Assembly: GCF_001687625.2 (NCBI RefSeq)
Contig: NZ_CP016538.2
Span: forward strand, 1,952,501 to 2,016,500
DNA length: 64,000 bases
Direction of reading: 5' to 3'
From: Planococcus maritimus
Lineage (GTDB): Bacteria; Bacillota; Bacilli; Bacillales_A; Planococcaceae
Of this stretch, positions 28,594 through 38,161 are shown piece by piece. The notes beneath the pieces were generated by a model. That model had not been told where the DNA came from and ran no database searches. It worked only from the letters and a program-made list of their open reading frames with translations. The position numbers and the translations under genes were made by a program. Within the stretch, counting starts at the first letter, position 1. Each line of letters begins with the position of its first letter.

Positions 28594-29528
28594 TTGGTCA
28601 ACTCCTCTACCGCTTTTTCAAATGACTCCAAATCATATACCGGAATCACTTTTACAGAACGGTCGATTTTCTTCACCAAACCGCTCAGTACTTTGCCAGG
28701 TCCGACTTCAACAAAGGTCGTAACCCCAAGCTCAATCATTTTTCTCACCGATTGTTCCCAAAGCACAGGAGAATACAATTGATGGATCAACATGTCCTGC
28801 AATTGTGTCGCGTTTGTTTCCGGCTCTGCTTTAAAGTTCGTGACGACGGGAACTTTAGCGTTGAGCAAGAATGAATCACTCAGTACCTTTGCCAAGTCAT
28901 GTGACGCTGCGCGCATTAATTCTGAATGGAACGGGCCACTGACATCAAGTGGAATGGCACGTTTGGCACCGCGTTCTTTAGCCAGCTCACAGGCTTTTTC
29001 TACGCCCGCTTTCGTACCGGAAATAACGATTTGCCCTGGGCAGTTCAAGTTAGCCAATTGAACCACACCGGCGCTATTTGTCGCATCATCTGTTACTTCT
29101 TCGAGCTTGCCTGCATCCATGCCCAAAATGGCAGCCATTGCGCCTTCGCCTGCAGGGACCGCTTCATTCATGAACAGGCCGCGCTTATGAACCACTTCCA
29201 CCGCTTTCGGAAATTCAAGCACATTTGATGCGACAAGCGCACTGTATTCACCGAGGCTATGGCCCGCTGTATAATCCGGACGCACACCAGCACGGATCAG
29301 TCGTTCCGTAATCATCGAGCTAACGGTCAAAAGTGCCGGTTGCGCGTGATATGTTAAAGTCAATTCTTCCTGAGGGCCCTCGAGCATCAATTTCGACAAT
29401 TCCATTTCAAGCACTTGGTCGGCGCTATCGAAAAATTGTCGGCTTTTATCATCTTCTAGAAAGCTTTCGCCCATGCCCACTGTCTGCGAGCCTTGCCCAG
29501 GATAAATAAATGCGATTTGCTTTCTCAT
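28590..29528 (-). CDS. fabD: Malonyl-CoA:ACP transacylase
   Basis: 312-residue acyltransferase that moves malonyl from CoA to ACP. GQGSQ at 11-15 and the catalytic [10 protein letters not shown] with Ser91 are clear; GPFHSELM contains the catalytic His. Overlaps plsX and fabG by ATGA at each end, so the operon is tightly coupled. Confidence 0.98.
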   Translation of the reverse strand: MRKQIAFIYPGQGSQTVGMGESFLEDDKSRQFFDSADQVLEMELSKLMLEGPQEELTLTYHAQPALLTVSSMITERLIRAGVRPDYTAGHSLGEYSALVASNVLEFPKAVEVVHKRGLFMNEAVPAGEGAMAAILGMDAGKLEEVTDDATNSAGVVQLANLNCPGQIVISGTKAGVEKACELAKERGAKRAIPLDVSGPFHSELMRAASHDLAKVLSDSFLLNAKVPVVTNFKAEPETNATQLQDMLIHQLYSPVLWEQSVRKMIELGVTTFVEVGPGKVLSGLVKKIDRSVKVIPVYDLESFEKAVEELTK

Positions 29529-30517
29529 GATGATTGTTCCTCCTTCAAAGTGCTGTAAATCTTACCGGCTACGTCATACTCAACCATTGTCCGAGCCTGG
29601 CGGATGGCATTGTAGAATGCGGTACCGTTGGATGAGCCGTGCGCTTTAATGACCGGCGCCTTTAAGCCGAATAATCCTGCACCGCCATATTCACTGTAAT
29701 CCAACATGCCTTTTAACGCGCTTAAATCATTTTTTACAAGCATTGCTGCAATTTTGGTTTTGGTCGAAGCCATGAAAACGTCTTTGATCATGGCGAATAC
29801 ATTCATCGCGGTTCCTTCAATCGTCTTCAACACCATATTGCCGGTAAAGCCATCGGTAACGACTACATCCGCCGCACCGTTTAGCAAGTCGCGCGACTCC
29901 ACGTTGCCGATAAAGTTGACAGGTGCTTCTTTAAGCAAAGGAAATGCTGATTTTGTTAGCTCATTGCCTTTTTTCTCTTCTGTTCCAATGTTCAATAAGC
30001 CGACTGTTGGGTTCTCGATGCCTCTCACTTTTTCGGCATAAATGCTGCCCATGATGGCGTATTGTACAAGATGCTCTGGTTTGGCATCGGCGTTCGCGCC
30101 GAGGTCCAGCATCAAAAAGCCTTTGCCGTCCATCGTCGGTAAAGTCGGCGCCAGTGCCGGTCGGTCGACTCCGTCAATGCGGCCGACAATAAACAAGCCA
30201 GCGGACATAAGTGCCCCTGTATTTCCTGCAGATACCGCCGCATCCGCGATGCCTTCTTTAACGGCTTCTGCCATGCGGACCATCGATGCATCTTTTTTTC
30301 GGCGCACCGAACGGACCGGATCGTCTTCCGATTCGATCACTTCCGTACAATGGATAATAGTCAATCGGTCTTGCGTTTTTATGTATTCGTCGATTTTATC
30401 TTGCTGCCCGTAAAGTAAAATTTCCACGTCGCTAAACGCTTCGAGCGCTTGTTTGACACCTTCGATAATTTCTTTTGGGGCGTTGTCCCCGCCCATTGCA
30501 TCAATCGCTATTTTCAC
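29525..30517 (-). CDS. plsX: Phosphate acyltransferase PlsX
   Basis: 330-residue peripheral membrane enzyme that makes acyl-phosphate from acyl-ACP for phospholipid synthesis via Pls[15 protein letters not shown] at the start, [14 protein letters not shown] near residue 95 and [11 protein letters not shown] are family hallmarks. Overlaps fapR (upstream) and fabD (downstream). Confidence 0.98.
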   Translation of the reverse strand: MKIAIDAMGGDNAPKEIIEGVKQALEAFSDVEILLYGQQDKIDEYIKTQDRLTIIHCTEVIESEDDPVRSVRRKKDASMVRMAEAVKEGIADAAVSAGNTGALMSAGLFIVGRIDGVDRPALAPTLPTMDGKGFLMLDLGANADAKPEHLVQYAIMGSIYAEKVRGIENPTVGLLNIGTEEKKGNELTKSAFPLLKEAPVNFIGNVESRDLLNGAADVVVTDGFTGNMVLKTIEGTAMNVFAMIKDVFMASTKTKIAAMLVKNDLSALKGMLDYSEYGGAGLFGLKAPVIKAHGSSNGTAFYNAIRQARTMVEYDVAGKIYSTLKEEQSS

Positions 30518-31098
30518 GAATTGTCACCTTCACTTTGTTCAGTCATGCGGTACATTTCGAATGTACCGATAAAAACTACTGCCTGATCAACCGTCGATAC
30601 TACTTTGACGAACGCACGGTGCTTTTGTGGCTGTCTGTCGGTCACTTGTGCTTTCGCTACGACACGCTGCCCAGCTTTAACCGGCTTCAGGAATTGCAAT
30701 TCCGATTTTACGGTGAGCGCCAATTCTTCATTCATCACCGCTACCGCCAAGGAATTGGCTTGCGCAAACAGATGATGCCCTCTGGCTATCCGGTTACGCT
30801 GGAAAACATGTTCCGGTTTGACGTCAAAAATTGAAATGGCTTTATTGTCCAGTTCTATGTCGATTATTTCGCCGATCACTTCGTCAATTGGCAAGGATTT
30901 CACTTCGTCGTCAAAAGTTTTCTCGGCGACATGCTTAATGCGCTCCCGAAGTTCGGGAATCGAAAGCTCCATCCGGTCGAGACGGATCGTCTGCACACTG
31001 ACCCCGAACTCGATCGATAATTCTTCATCGGTCACGAACGGATTGTCTTTAATTGAGGATTTCAGCGCTTCCTGTCGCTCTTTTTTAGGTCTTCTCAC
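30514..31098 (-). CDS. fapR: Fatty acid and phospholipid biosynthesis repressor FapR
   Basis: 194-residue malonyl-CoA-sensing repressor. An N-terminal helix-turn-helix ([19 protein letters not shown], about 22-40) is joined to a C-terminal hot-dog domain ([18 protein letters not shown]) that binds malonyl-CoA. I chose GTG at 31096-31098 (MRRPKKERQ) since it matches B. subtilis FapR and has GGTGA just upstream; an in-frame GTG eight codons earlier lies in the operator. It represses its own operon through the operator described next. Confidence 0.96.
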   Translation of the reverse strand: MRRPKKERQEALKSSIKDNPFVTDEELSIEFGVSVQTIRLDRMELSIPELRERIKHVAEKTFDDEVKSLPIDEVIGEIIDIELDNKAISIFDVKPEHVFQRNRIARGHHLFAQANSLAVAVMNEELALTVKSELQFLKPVKAGQRVVAKAQVTDRQPQKHRAFVKVVSTVDQAVVFIGTFEMYRMTEQSEGDNS

Positions 31099-31115
31099 TA
31101 TGTCACCGCCCGCTA

Positions 31116-31132
31116 TTAGCACTTGGTACTAA
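31116..31132. promoter_or_regulatory. FapR operator
   Basis: The minus strand reads TTAGTACCAAGTGCTAA, a 17-bp near-palindrome matching the known FapR box (TTAGTACCTrGTxCTAA type). It begins right after the -10 box, where a bound repressor would block transcription start. Confidence 0.9.
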
Positions 31133-31136
31133 TATG

Positions 31137-31165
31137 AGTATATAAACAACAAAAAAAGAATGCAA
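31137..31165 (-). promoter_or_regulatory. Sigma-A promoter of fapR-plsX-fabD-fabG-acpP
   Basis: On the minus strand TTGCAT (31160-31165), 17 bases, TATACT (31137-31142). The start of transcription falls in the FapR operator, and the -35 lies within the recG terminator stem. Confidence 0.8.
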
Positions 31166-31186
31166 GGAAAATCGGTCCCCTTGCAT
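31150..31186 (-). terminator. Intrinsic terminator after recG, overlapping the fapR promoter
   Basis: On the minus strand ATGCAAGG (31179-31186) pairs with CCTTGCAT (31160-31167), 11-base loop, followed by TCTTTTTTT. It begins at the recG stop codon. Confidence 0.88.
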
Positions 31187-31187
31187 C

Positions 31188-33236
31188 CTAATCAAGTCTT
31201 CCACCTTCCAGAATACCGGAATCTTCGAGCATCGCCCGCAAACATTTCGTCTCATCCGAAATCCAAAATGAGTCACTGGCGATCAACGCCTCGGCGTCTT
31301 TTCTCGCCGCTTCAAGTGCCCGGTAATCATGTACCAGGTCCGCCATACGGAATTCGGGTATACCGCTTTGCTTGCGTCCAAAGAAATCACCAGGCCCGCG
31401 CAGCTCCAAATCCTTTTCAGCCAGGATAAAGCCGTCATTGGTTTCCGTCATCGAATTCATGCGCTCTTTGCCGATCTCCGTTTTCGGGTCCGCCAATAAC
31501 ACACAATAGGATTGGTCACTGCCGCGCCCGACCCGCCCGCGCAATTGATGCAGCTGAGACAAGCCAAATCGCTCAGCATCATAAATAAGCATGAACGATG
31601 CATTCGGGACGTTAACACCTACTTCGACGACAGTGGTCGACACCAGCACAGCAATTTCTCCTTCTGCGAATTCACGCATCGTTTGTTCTTTTTCGTCCGG
31701 GTGTAGCCGGCCATGCATCAATCCCACCGTATGGCGCCCTTCGAAATACACCGTTAATTGCTGGTACAGTTCGACGGCATTTTGATACTCCAAGGTTTCG
31801 GATTCTTCAATCAGTGGAGCGATGACATACGCTTGTCGACCGGCAAGAAGTTCTTTTTCCATGCGGCCGACGATCTTGCCAAACATCTCTTTTTTCATCC
31901 AATACGTTTCGATTTCTTTTCGCCCAGCCGGCATTTCATCAATGATTGACACATCCATTTCACCGAAAGCCGAAATCGCGAGCGTTCTCGGAATTGGCGT
32001 CGCTGTCATAAACAACACATCCGGATTTAATGCTTTATCTTTCAATACTCTGCGCTGGTCAACGCCAAAGCGGTGCTGCTCATCCGTGATAACAAGGCCC
32101 AAGCTTTTAAACAACACTTCCGGTTGAATCAACGCATGGGTCCCGATGAGGATATCGATTTCGCCATCCACTAACCGCTTTAGTACTTCTTTGCGCCTCT
32201 TGCCTTTAACGGACCCCGTTAACAAGGCCACACTAACCCCAAAGGGCCGGAACCATTCTTCAAGCGTATTGGCATGTTGCTCCGCTAGAATTTCGGTCGG
32301 TGCCATGAGCGCCCCTTGTTTACCTGCTGTTACGGCAGCATATAAAGCAATTGCTGCAACCACCGTCTTGCCGGATCCGACGTCCCCTTGCAATAAACGG
32401 TTCATCCGGAACGGTTCTTTCATATCGCGACAAATTTCGTTGACGACGCGCTTTTGCGCACTGGTCAAATCGAACGGCAAGTCATCGATAAATGCTTTTA
32501 AGCGCTCCAAATCATAATCGATAAACGATCCACCCTCGGCTTCACGATTTTTCTTGCGCAGCGCCTGCATCTTCAACTGGAATTGCAGTAATTCTTCGTA
32601 CACAAAGCGACGTCTTGCTTGTTTGAGCGAGGATGCATCTTCTGGAAAATGGACGGTCTCGAGTGCTTGCTCAAACGGCAGTAATTGGTACTCTTCCCGG
32701 ATAGAAGCGGGCAGGCAATCCGAGAGCTCGCCTTTTGTAGAGTCTAGCGCCTGCCGCATCAACTTACGGAACGTTTTTTGGTGCATGGAACCTTTCAAAC
32801 TATACACCGGTTCAAAATCTGCACCGCCTGTCCGCGGTCCGATCGAATGGCTGGACACCGTGATCAATTGGCGGCCACGGTCCCATTTACCGGTCAAGGT
32901 AACGACCGCCCCGATTTGAAGTTTGGCTTTCACATAGTGTTGGTTGAAAAAAACCGCCTTGACCAGATGGCGGCCAACAAGCACCGTCACAGTCGTCCGC
33001 GATTTATTTTTCCCTAAAAAAAGGACGGAAGGCTCGTTTTCGACCCTTCCCTCCACCGTTACCCGTTCATTATGGGGCGTCTCAGCCAGGTCTTTGAGCT
33101 GAAAATCCTCGTGGCGATACGGAAAGGTCATGATCAAGTCTTCAAGACTTTCGATTTTCATGTCCCGCAGGGTTTCAGCCGCCTGTTTTCCGACCCCTTT
33201 CAACGAAGAGACCGGTGCTTTATTGTCCACTGCCAA
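31188..33236 (-). CDS. recG: ATP-dependent DNA helicase RecG
   Basis: 682-residue branch-migration helicase that rescues stalled forks and resolves recombination intermediates. An N-terminal wedge/OB domain (about 60-160, with VTLTGKWDRGR) precedes SF2 motifs: Walker A LLQGDVGSGKT near residue 283, DEQH box, FMTATPIPRTL, and VSTTVVEVGVNVP. It overlaps the 3' end of sdaAA; starts at TTG 33236 or GTG 33230 are both possible and neither has a strong ribosome-binding site, so translation is probably coupled. Confidence 0.96.
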   Translation of the reverse strand: MAVDNKAPVSSLKGVGKQAAETLRDMKIESLEDLIMTFPYRHEDFQLKDLAETPHNERVTVEGRVENEPSVLFLGKNKSRTTVTVLVGRHLVKAVFFNQHYVKAKLQIGAVVTLTGKWDRGRQLITVSSHSIGPRTGGADFEPVYSLKGSMHQKTFRKLMRQALDSTKGELSDCLPASIREEYQLLPFEQALETVHFPEDASSLKQARRRFVYEELLQFQLKMQALRKKNREAEGGSFIDYDLERLKAFIDDLPFDLTSAQKRVVNEICRDMKEPFRMNRLLQGDVGSGKTVVAAIALYAAVTAGKQGALMAPTEILAEQHANTLEEWFRPFGVSVALLTGSVKGKRRKEVLKRLVDGEIDILIGTHALIQPEVLFKSLGLVITDEQHRFGVDQRRVLKDKALNPDVLFMTATPIPRTLAISAFGEMDVSIIDEMPAGRKEIETYWMKKEMFGKIVGRMEKELLAGRQAYVIAPLIEESETLEYQNAVELYQQLTVYFEGRHTVGLMHGRLHPDEKEQTMREFAEGEIAVLVSTTVVEVGVNVPNASFMLIYDAERFGLSQLHQLRGRVGRGSDQSYCVLLADPKTEIGKERMNSMTETNDGFILAEKDLELRGPGDFFGRKQSGIPEFRMADLVHDYRALEAARKDAEALIASDSFWISDETKCLRAMLEDSGILEGGRLD

Positions 33237-34119
33237 CTACCGAGCCACCGAAAATTTTGGATTCCAGCCATTTGCCTGTCGGTGTCGCGGCCAATCCGCC
33301 TTTCGCTGTTTCACGGAACGCGCTAGGCATTGCTTGGCCAATTTCAAACATGGCGCTGATGACTTCGTCGCACGGGATGCGGCTGGTTACGCCAGCGAGG
33401 GCCATATCTGCTGCAACGACTGCATTGGATGCACCCATCGCATTGCGTTTCACACATGGCACTTCTACGAGCCCCGCCACAGGGTCGCAGACTAGACCGA
33501 GCATATTCTTTAAAGTGATAGCAAAGGCTTCCGAACTTTGCTGAGGTGTGCCGCCAGCCATTTCGATAATGGCCGCAGAAGCCATTGCAGCTGCAGAACC
33601 AACTTCTGCCTGACACCCGCCAGCTGCTCCTGAGATCGAAGCGTTATTCGCTACGACAAATCCAAAAGCACCCGAAGTGAACAAATAACGGATCATTTGC
33701 TCACGCGTCGGATTCAGTTTATTTTTTACGGCAAATAATGTTCCCGGCACAACCCCTGCAGAGCCCGCAGTCGGCGTCGCACAAATGGTACCCATCGCCG
33801 CGTTCACTTCATTGGTCGCCACGGCTTTACTGACCGCATCGAGCAGTAGATCACCAGACAAGCTATTGCCTTGCTGCATGTATTTTTGCAACAGCACCGC
33901 GTCTCCACCCGTCAAACCAGAAACGGAGTGCACGCCTTGCAGGCCTTTTTCAACCGCTTCTTCCATGACCGTCAAATTACGGTCCATTTGTTGCATAATA
34001 TCTTCCCGCGAACGGTCTGTGATAAGCATTTCTTGCTCAATCATGATTTCAGAAATGAGCTTGCCTTCTTTTTCTGCCCGTTCAACGAGTTCCCTTACAT
34101 TTCGGAATAGAACATCCAT
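33220..34119 (-). CDS. sdaAA: L-serine dehydratase, iron-sulfur-dependent, alpha subunit
   Basis: 299-residue catalytic subunit that deaminates L-serine to pyruvate with a [4Fe-4S] cluster. The cluster cysteines are in ICATPTAGSAGVVPG, GGCQAEVG, LVCDPVAGLVEVPCVKRNAMG. The start MDVLFRNVRELVE has an AGGAGG site; a longer in-frame extension into the sdaAB end is not supported. Follows sdaAB by 16 bases; its stop lies inside the recG start region. Confidence 0.96.
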   Translation of the reverse strand: MDVLFRNVRELVERAEKEGKLISEIMIEQEMLITDRSREDIMQQMDRNLTVMEEAVEKGLQGVHSVSGLTGGDAVLLQKYMQQGNSLSGDLLLDAVSKAVATNEVNAAMGTICATPTAGSAGVVPGTLFAVKNKLNPTREQMIRYLFTSGAFGFVVANNASISGAAGGCQAEVGSAAAMASAAIIEMAGGTPQQSSEAFAITLKNMLGLVCDPVAGLVEVPCVKRNAMGASNAVVAADMALAGVTSRIPCDEVISAMFEIGQAMPSAFRETAKGGLAATPTGKWLESKIFGGSVVGSGQ

Positions 34120-34135
34120 TTCTCTTACCTCCTGT

Positions 34136-34798
34136 TTAGTCGGCGATGCGCGTAACTTGCGTAATATTCGGCAACTCGCGCAATTCATCCATAACTTCTA
34201 CGTTTACCGTTTGATCGACTTCAATGACCATCAATGCCATGTCGCCACGTTCTTTGCGGGACACTTCCATATGGCCAATATTAATGTCGTATTTATATAA
34301 ACAATTCGCTACGTTTGCGATACAACCCGAACGATCGTCGTGAACGACGAGAATCGCCGGATGGTTGCCAGAGAGCCTGAGCGGGAAACCATTCAGTTCC
34401 GTAATTTCGATTTTGCCTCCACCGATCGAGATGCCCATCATCGACATTTCGGATTTGTCATCCCCAATGACGATGCGCGCCGTATTCGGATGGTCGACAT
34501 TACCTGTTTCCGGGATAAATTCATAGCTCATGCCAAGCTTTTCCGCTTCTTCAAATGCGGTTTTGATGCGTTCGTCGAACGTATCGTAATCTAGTAAGCC
34601 ACCAATAATCGCTACATCGGTCGAATGCCCTTTATAGGTTTCGGCGAAAGAACCGTACAAATGGATCTTCGCCCATGATGGCTGCCTACCGAATAAATCT
34701 CGCGCTACTCGACCGATACGCGCTGCCCCCGCTGTATGCGAAGATGATGGCCCGATCATGACCGGGCCGATTATATCAAAAACAGATTTGAACTTCAT
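34136..34798 (-). CDS. sdaAB: L-serine dehydratase, iron-sulfur-dependent, beta subunit
   Basis: 220-residue subunit with the ASB substrate domain (KSVFDIIGPVMIGPSSSHTAGA at the start) and a C-terminal ACT domain (about 148-220, AILVVHDDRSGCIANVANCL) expected to bind serine. ATG with GAGGGG at 7 bases and a consensus-type promoter. With sdaAA it forms the two-chain Bacilli enzyme that makes pyruvate from serine. Confidence 0.96.
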   Translation of the reverse strand: MKFKSVFDIIGPVMIGPSSSHTAGAARIGRVARDLFGRQPSWAKIHLYGSFAETYKGHSTDVAIIGGLLDYDTFDERIKTAFEEAEKLGMSYEFIPETGNVDHPNTARIVIGDDKSEMSMMGISIGGGKIEITELNGFPLRLSGNHPAILVVHDDRSGCIANVANCLYKYDINIGHMEVSRKERGDMALMVIEVDQTVNVEVMDELRELPNITQVTRIAD

Positions 34799-34833
34799 GC
34801 TCAAACCCCTCACTTTCCGTCTCGTATAATTTC

Positions 34834-34862
34834 ATTTTACATGAAAAGTGCACAGGAAACAA
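34834..34862 (-). promoter_or_regulatory. Sigma-A promoter of sdaAB-sdaAA-recG
   Basis: On the minus strand TTGTTT (34857-34862), 17 bases, TAAAAT (34834-34839), 36 bases before sdaAB. Confidence 0.7.
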
Positions 34863-34975
34863 AGATAATAAAGCGCATACATTGTCTTAACCATGGGCTT
34901 TTCTCACCAGTTATGAAGACTCTTTCTGTTGCGCATCGTTTTGCCCTTCAGCTAAAACTTTTCTATTTTGGAAAA

Positions 34976-35016
34976 ATAAAAAGCGGAAGCCCGGTGTCTT
35001 ATTCCCGGACCTCCGC
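34976..35016 (-). terminator. Intrinsic terminator after fakA
   Basis: On the minus strand GCGGAGGTCCGG pairs with CCGGGCTTCCGC (G-U and mismatch inside), followed by TTTTTATTTTT. Just beyond the fakA stop. Confidence 0.9.
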
Positions 35017-35022
35017 CTAACA

Positions 35023-36675
35023 TTATTCAACTGCCAGAATATAAGGATAAAGTGGCTGCTTGCCGTTGTGGATTTCCACTTCGACATCGCCATTCAATGA
35101 TTCGATAAAGGCCCCGAGCTTTTCAGCATCGGCTTCTTCGACATCTTCTCCAAAGAGAATGGTGACGATTTCTGCATCCGCATCGACCAGTTTTTTGCAC
35201 AATTCTTCAGTGACTTTTTCCAGGCTTTCATCCGACACAACAATCTTGCCTTCGGAAATCCCCATGAAATCGTCTTTTTTAATAGAGATGCCATCGATCG
35301 ATGTGTCACGGACTGCAAAAGTGACCGATCCCGACTTGACATGCTGGATTGCCTCTCCCATCGCTTGGCGGTTATCTGCGACGCCAGCTTCTGGATTGAA
35401 GGCTAACAGCGCCGACATGCCTTGCGGGACATCTTTTGTCGGCACAACAGCCGCTTCGATATCGAGAAGCTCTGCCGCTTGTTCCGCTGCCATGATGATG
35501 TTTTTGTTGTTTGGTAGGATCAAGACGCGCTCAGCACCGATCGACCGAACTGCATTGACAATGTCTTCTGTTGACGGATTCATCGTCTGGCCGCCTTCAA
35601 TTACATAGGAGGCACCGATTGAACGAAGCAGTTCCGCTACGCCTTCACCCATTGCGATCGTGACGATTGCGTATGGGTGTTTCGTTTCTTCCGTTGGAGC
35701 GGCTTTTTTATGGCCTTCCCCGACAATATCGGTATGCTGCTGGCGCATATTTTCGATCTTCATGCTGATCAGGCTTCCGTATTCTTGGCCGTATGTAAGA
35801 ACTTTCCCCGGCTCTTCAGAGTGAATATGGATTTTCGCAATTTCGTCGTCTGAAATAACTAATAACGAATCGCCATAAGCGCTCAAGTCCGTTCGAAATG
35901 CAGCTTCGTTGAACGAGCGTTTATCGTCTTCGAATTTAACCATAAATTCTGTACAATAGCCGAATTCGATATCTTCCGTGTTCATGAAGCCGGCAATGTT
36001 TTTGTGATGCTCAGCACTGACCAAATCATCCATCGAATTATCGACATGCTTCTCAGGTAGGGCTTCGCCTTTCAATGAGGCAAGAAATCCTTCGTAGACA
36101 TAAACAAGACCTTGCCCGCCACTGTCAACAACACCAACTTCTTTGAGTACCGGCAATAGATCCGGAGTTCTCTCAAGTGATGCTTTTGCTTCTGTAACGA
36201 CCGCTTCAAACAGTACGATGATATCTTCTTCGCTGTCTGCTAAGGTCATGCCTTTTGCTGCCGCGTCTTTTGCGACTGTTAGGATTGTCCCTTCAACTGG
36301 TTTCATGACGGCTTTATAAGCCGTCTCGACCCCATGTTGCAAAGCTTCTGCCAATTTTTTCGCAGATAGTTCCTGCTCGTCAGCAATGAACTTGCCGAAT
36401 CCGCGGAACAATTGGGATAAAATGACGCCCGAGTTGCCGCGCGCTCCCATTAGGAGGCCTTTCGATAAAGCACTTGCTGTTTTTCCGATATGTTCTTGTG
36501 CATGAGATTCCGTCTCTTTAGCACCGGATGTCATCGATAAATTCATGTTCGTCCCAGTATCGCCATCAGGCACAGGGAAAACGTTCAATGCATCTACATA
36601 ATCCGCATTTTGGTATAGATGGTGCGAACCCATCTGTACCATCTCAGCGAATTTCACTCCGTTTAATGACTTCAT
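35023..36675 (-). CDS. fakA: Fatty acid kinase catalytic subunit FakA (YloV, DAK2 domain)
   Basis: 550-residue ATP-dependent kinase that phosphorylates FakB-bound exogenous fatty acids for PlsX/PlsY. An N-terminal DAK2 ATP-binding domain (about 10-205) carries NVFPVPDGDTGTNMN (32-46) and LMGARGNSGVILSQL (76-90); a C-terminal DegV-like domain follows (ILPNNKNIIMAAEQAAELL). Length equals S. aureus FakA (about 548). Follows the Asp23-like gene by 18 bases and lies near the FapR operon to which it supplies acyl-phosphate. Confidence 0.95.
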   Translation of the reverse strand: MKSLNGVKFAEMVQMGSHHLYQNADYVDALNVFPVPDGDTGTNMNLSMTSGAKETESHAQEHIGKTASALSKGLLMGARGNSGVILSQLFRGFGKFIADEQELSAKKLAEALQHGVETAYKAVMKPVEGTILTVAKDAAAKGMTLADSEEDIIVLFEAVVTEAKASLERTPDLLPVLKEVGVVDSGGQGLVYVYEGFLASLKGEALPEKHVDNSMDDLVSAEHHKNIAGFMNTEDIEFGYCTEFMVKFEDDKRSFNEAAFRTDLSAYGDSLLVISDDEIAKIHIHSEEPGKVLTYGQEYGSLISMKIENMRQQHTDIVGEGHKKAAPTEETKHPYAIVTIAMGEGVAELLRSIGASYVIEGGQTMNPSTEDIVNAVRSIGAERVLILPNNKNIIMAAEQAAELLDIEAAVVPTKDVPQGMSALLAFNPEAGVADNRQAMGEAIQHVKSGSVTFAVRDTSIDGISIKKDDFMGISEGKIVVSDESLEKVTEELCKKLVDADAEIVTILFGEDVEEADAEKLGAFIESLNGDVEVEIHNGKQPLYPYILAVE

Positions 36676-36693
36676 AACCGAATTTTCCTCCTC

Positions 36694-37056
36694 TTACGGG
36701 TTCGTCACACGAACACCCTGGACATAAATGTTTACCGCACTAACCGGCATGCCCAATGTTTTTGTTATCGTATATTTCACTTTTGATTGGACTTGATACG
36801 CCACTTCCGAAATTTTTGTTCCGTAGCTGATGATTACATACATATCAATGACCAAATCGCCATCTTCCTGGCGCACAAGGACTCCTTTGGCAAAGTTTTC
36901 TTTGCGGAGAATATCCGTGAGGCCATCGCGGATCTGGTGTTTAGTTGCCATCCCTACGATACCGTAGCATTCGATCGCAGCGCCGCCGGCTATTTGGGCT
37001 ATCACATCATTAGAAATATCGATTTGACCATATTCATTATTCAACTCAATCGACAT
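36694..37056 (-). CDS. yloU: Asp23/Gls24 family envelope stress protein (YloU)
   Basis: 120 residues of the DUF322/Asp23 fold (GQIDISNDVIAQIAGGAAIECYGIVGMA, residues 10-37, in pieces diagnostic of the family). Its precise role is unknown; S. aureus Asp23 is membrane-associated and linked to cell-wall stress. Conserved upstream partner of fakA in Bacilli. ATG with GAGGAGG site; transcribed divergently from rpmB. Confidence 0.92.
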   Translation of the reverse strand: MSIELNNEYGQIDISNDVIAQIAGGAAIECYGIVGMATKHQIRDGLTDILRKENFAKGVLVRQEDGDLVIDMYVIISYGTKISEVAYQVQSKVKYTITKTLGMPVSAVNIYVQGVRVTNP

Positions 37057-37240
37057 TAAAATTCCTCCTCGAGTCCTATTTCACTCTTTTCATTCTACAT
37101 GAAAGCCCTTTATAAGAAAAGCCAACGTTTTAGGCTGTAAAGGTTTTTTTCTTGAAAGGCTGTGATTTTCACTTGCGCCCCTCTTTTTTCTATGGTAAAT
37201 TATTAAAGTATGTGAAACGAAAAACGAACTGAAATTCTAT

Positions 37241-37246
37241 TATAAT
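37241..37246 (+). promoter_or_regulatory. -10 box of the rpmB promoter
   Basis: A perfect TATAAT 31 bases before the rpmB ATG. No good -35 at 16-18 bases; another possible pair (TTGCGC, 17, TAAATT at 37173-37201) lies upstream. Confidence 0.45.
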
Positions 37247-37276
37247 TTTCAGCTTCACTTGTGAGGAGGGACTTAC

Positions 37277-37465
37277 ATGCCAAAAGTATGTGCAGTATCT
37301 GGACGTAAAGCTCGTGCAGGAAACAGCCGTTCACACGCGTTGAACTCGACAAAACGTACATGGGGAGCAAACCTTCAAAAAGTTCGCATCCTTGTAGACG
37401 GCAAGCCGAAACGTGTATGGGTTTCCGCGAGAGCATTGAAATCAGGAAAAGTTGAGCGCGTCTAA
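37277..37465 (+). CDS. rpmB: 50S ribosomal protein L28
   Basis: 62-residue L28. [23 protein letters not shown], in the order seen in Bacilli, with CAVSGRKA and the [17 protein letters not shown] end. Excellent GAGGAGG site. One of only two plus-strand clusters here, convergent with thiN and divergent from yloU, as in B. subtilis. Confidence 0.98.
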   Translation: MPKVCAVSGRKARAGNSRSHALNSTKRTWGANLQKVRILVDGKPKRVWVSARALKSGKVERV

Positions 37466-37478
37466 ACCGCTCATGAAT

Positions 37479-37517
37479 AATGCCAGGTCTGACAATTGTC
37501 AGCCTGGCATTTTTTCG
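37479..37517 (+). terminator. Intrinsic terminator after rpmB
   Basis: AATGCCAGGTCTGACAATTG region pairs as AATGCCAGG / CCTGGCATT with an inner CTGACAATTGTCAG palindrome, followed by TTTTTT on the plus strand. On the minus strand the T tract is weaker, so it may also stop thiN transcripts. Confidence 0.9.
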
Positions 37518-37522
37518 TGCGT

Positions 37523-38161
37523 TCAATCGGAACTTTCGATGACGATCAAGTCTCCCTTTGTAAATGAGACCGTTCCATCGCCTGCTAATTCATTGCTGGT
37601 GAAGCGTGTCGAACCGAACGAAATCCGCTCATCTTTCACTGGATATTTAAATCCTTTTATCGTAAAACCGCTCACTTCTTCTGAAAATGGATAAAAGGAT
37701 ATATAGGTGAAGTCATTATCCGCCTTCATTTGATATGTACCGGGTTTCATGAAACGAATGCGATTCTGCTTGTTTAACACCCTAAAGTCGACAAGCGGAT
37801 AGCTTTTTTGATAAGCAAACACAATTTGCAAGGCTGCTAAATAATGGTCAAGCCTCCCGCCAGTCACCCCTGCAACGATAACAGTTTCCGGATTGTAATC
37901 CATCGCTTTTTTCAAGGCAAGTTCCGTATCCGATTCATCTTTTTCCGAAGGCGATCGCTCCAGCTCCGGAAAAGCTAAGCGAATTTTTTCATATTCGCTG
38001 TCCGTCACCGAATCAAAATCCCCCACAGCCTCCGCCGGCTCAATGCCACGCTCAAGCAGTGTCATGACGCCCGCATCCACCCCAATATGCAGTGCCCCTT
38101 CATATAAAGAAAGGTCCGGCAATTCATCTGCCGGACCTCCTGCTGTGATGACGACTATCAC
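37523..38161 (-). CDS. thiN: Thiamine pyrophosphokinase
   Basis: 212-residue enzyme that turns thiamine into TPP with [14 protein letters not shown] (47-57), [12 protein letters not shown] and [12 protein letters not shown] (near 98-109) are the conserved active-site blocks. GTG start overlapping the rpe stop (GTGA). Last gene of the remA-to-thiN cluster. Confidence 0.95.
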   Translation of the reverse strand: MIVVITAGGPADELPDLSLYEGALHIGVDAGVMTLLERGIEPAEAVGDFDSVTDSEYEKIRLAFPELERSPSEKDESDTELALKKAMDYNPETVIVAGVTGGRLDHYLAALQIVFAYQKSYPLVDFRVLNKQNRIRFMKPGTYQMKADNDFTYISFYPFSEEVSGFTIKGFKYPVKDERISFGSTRFTSNELAGDGTVSFTKGDLIVIESSD

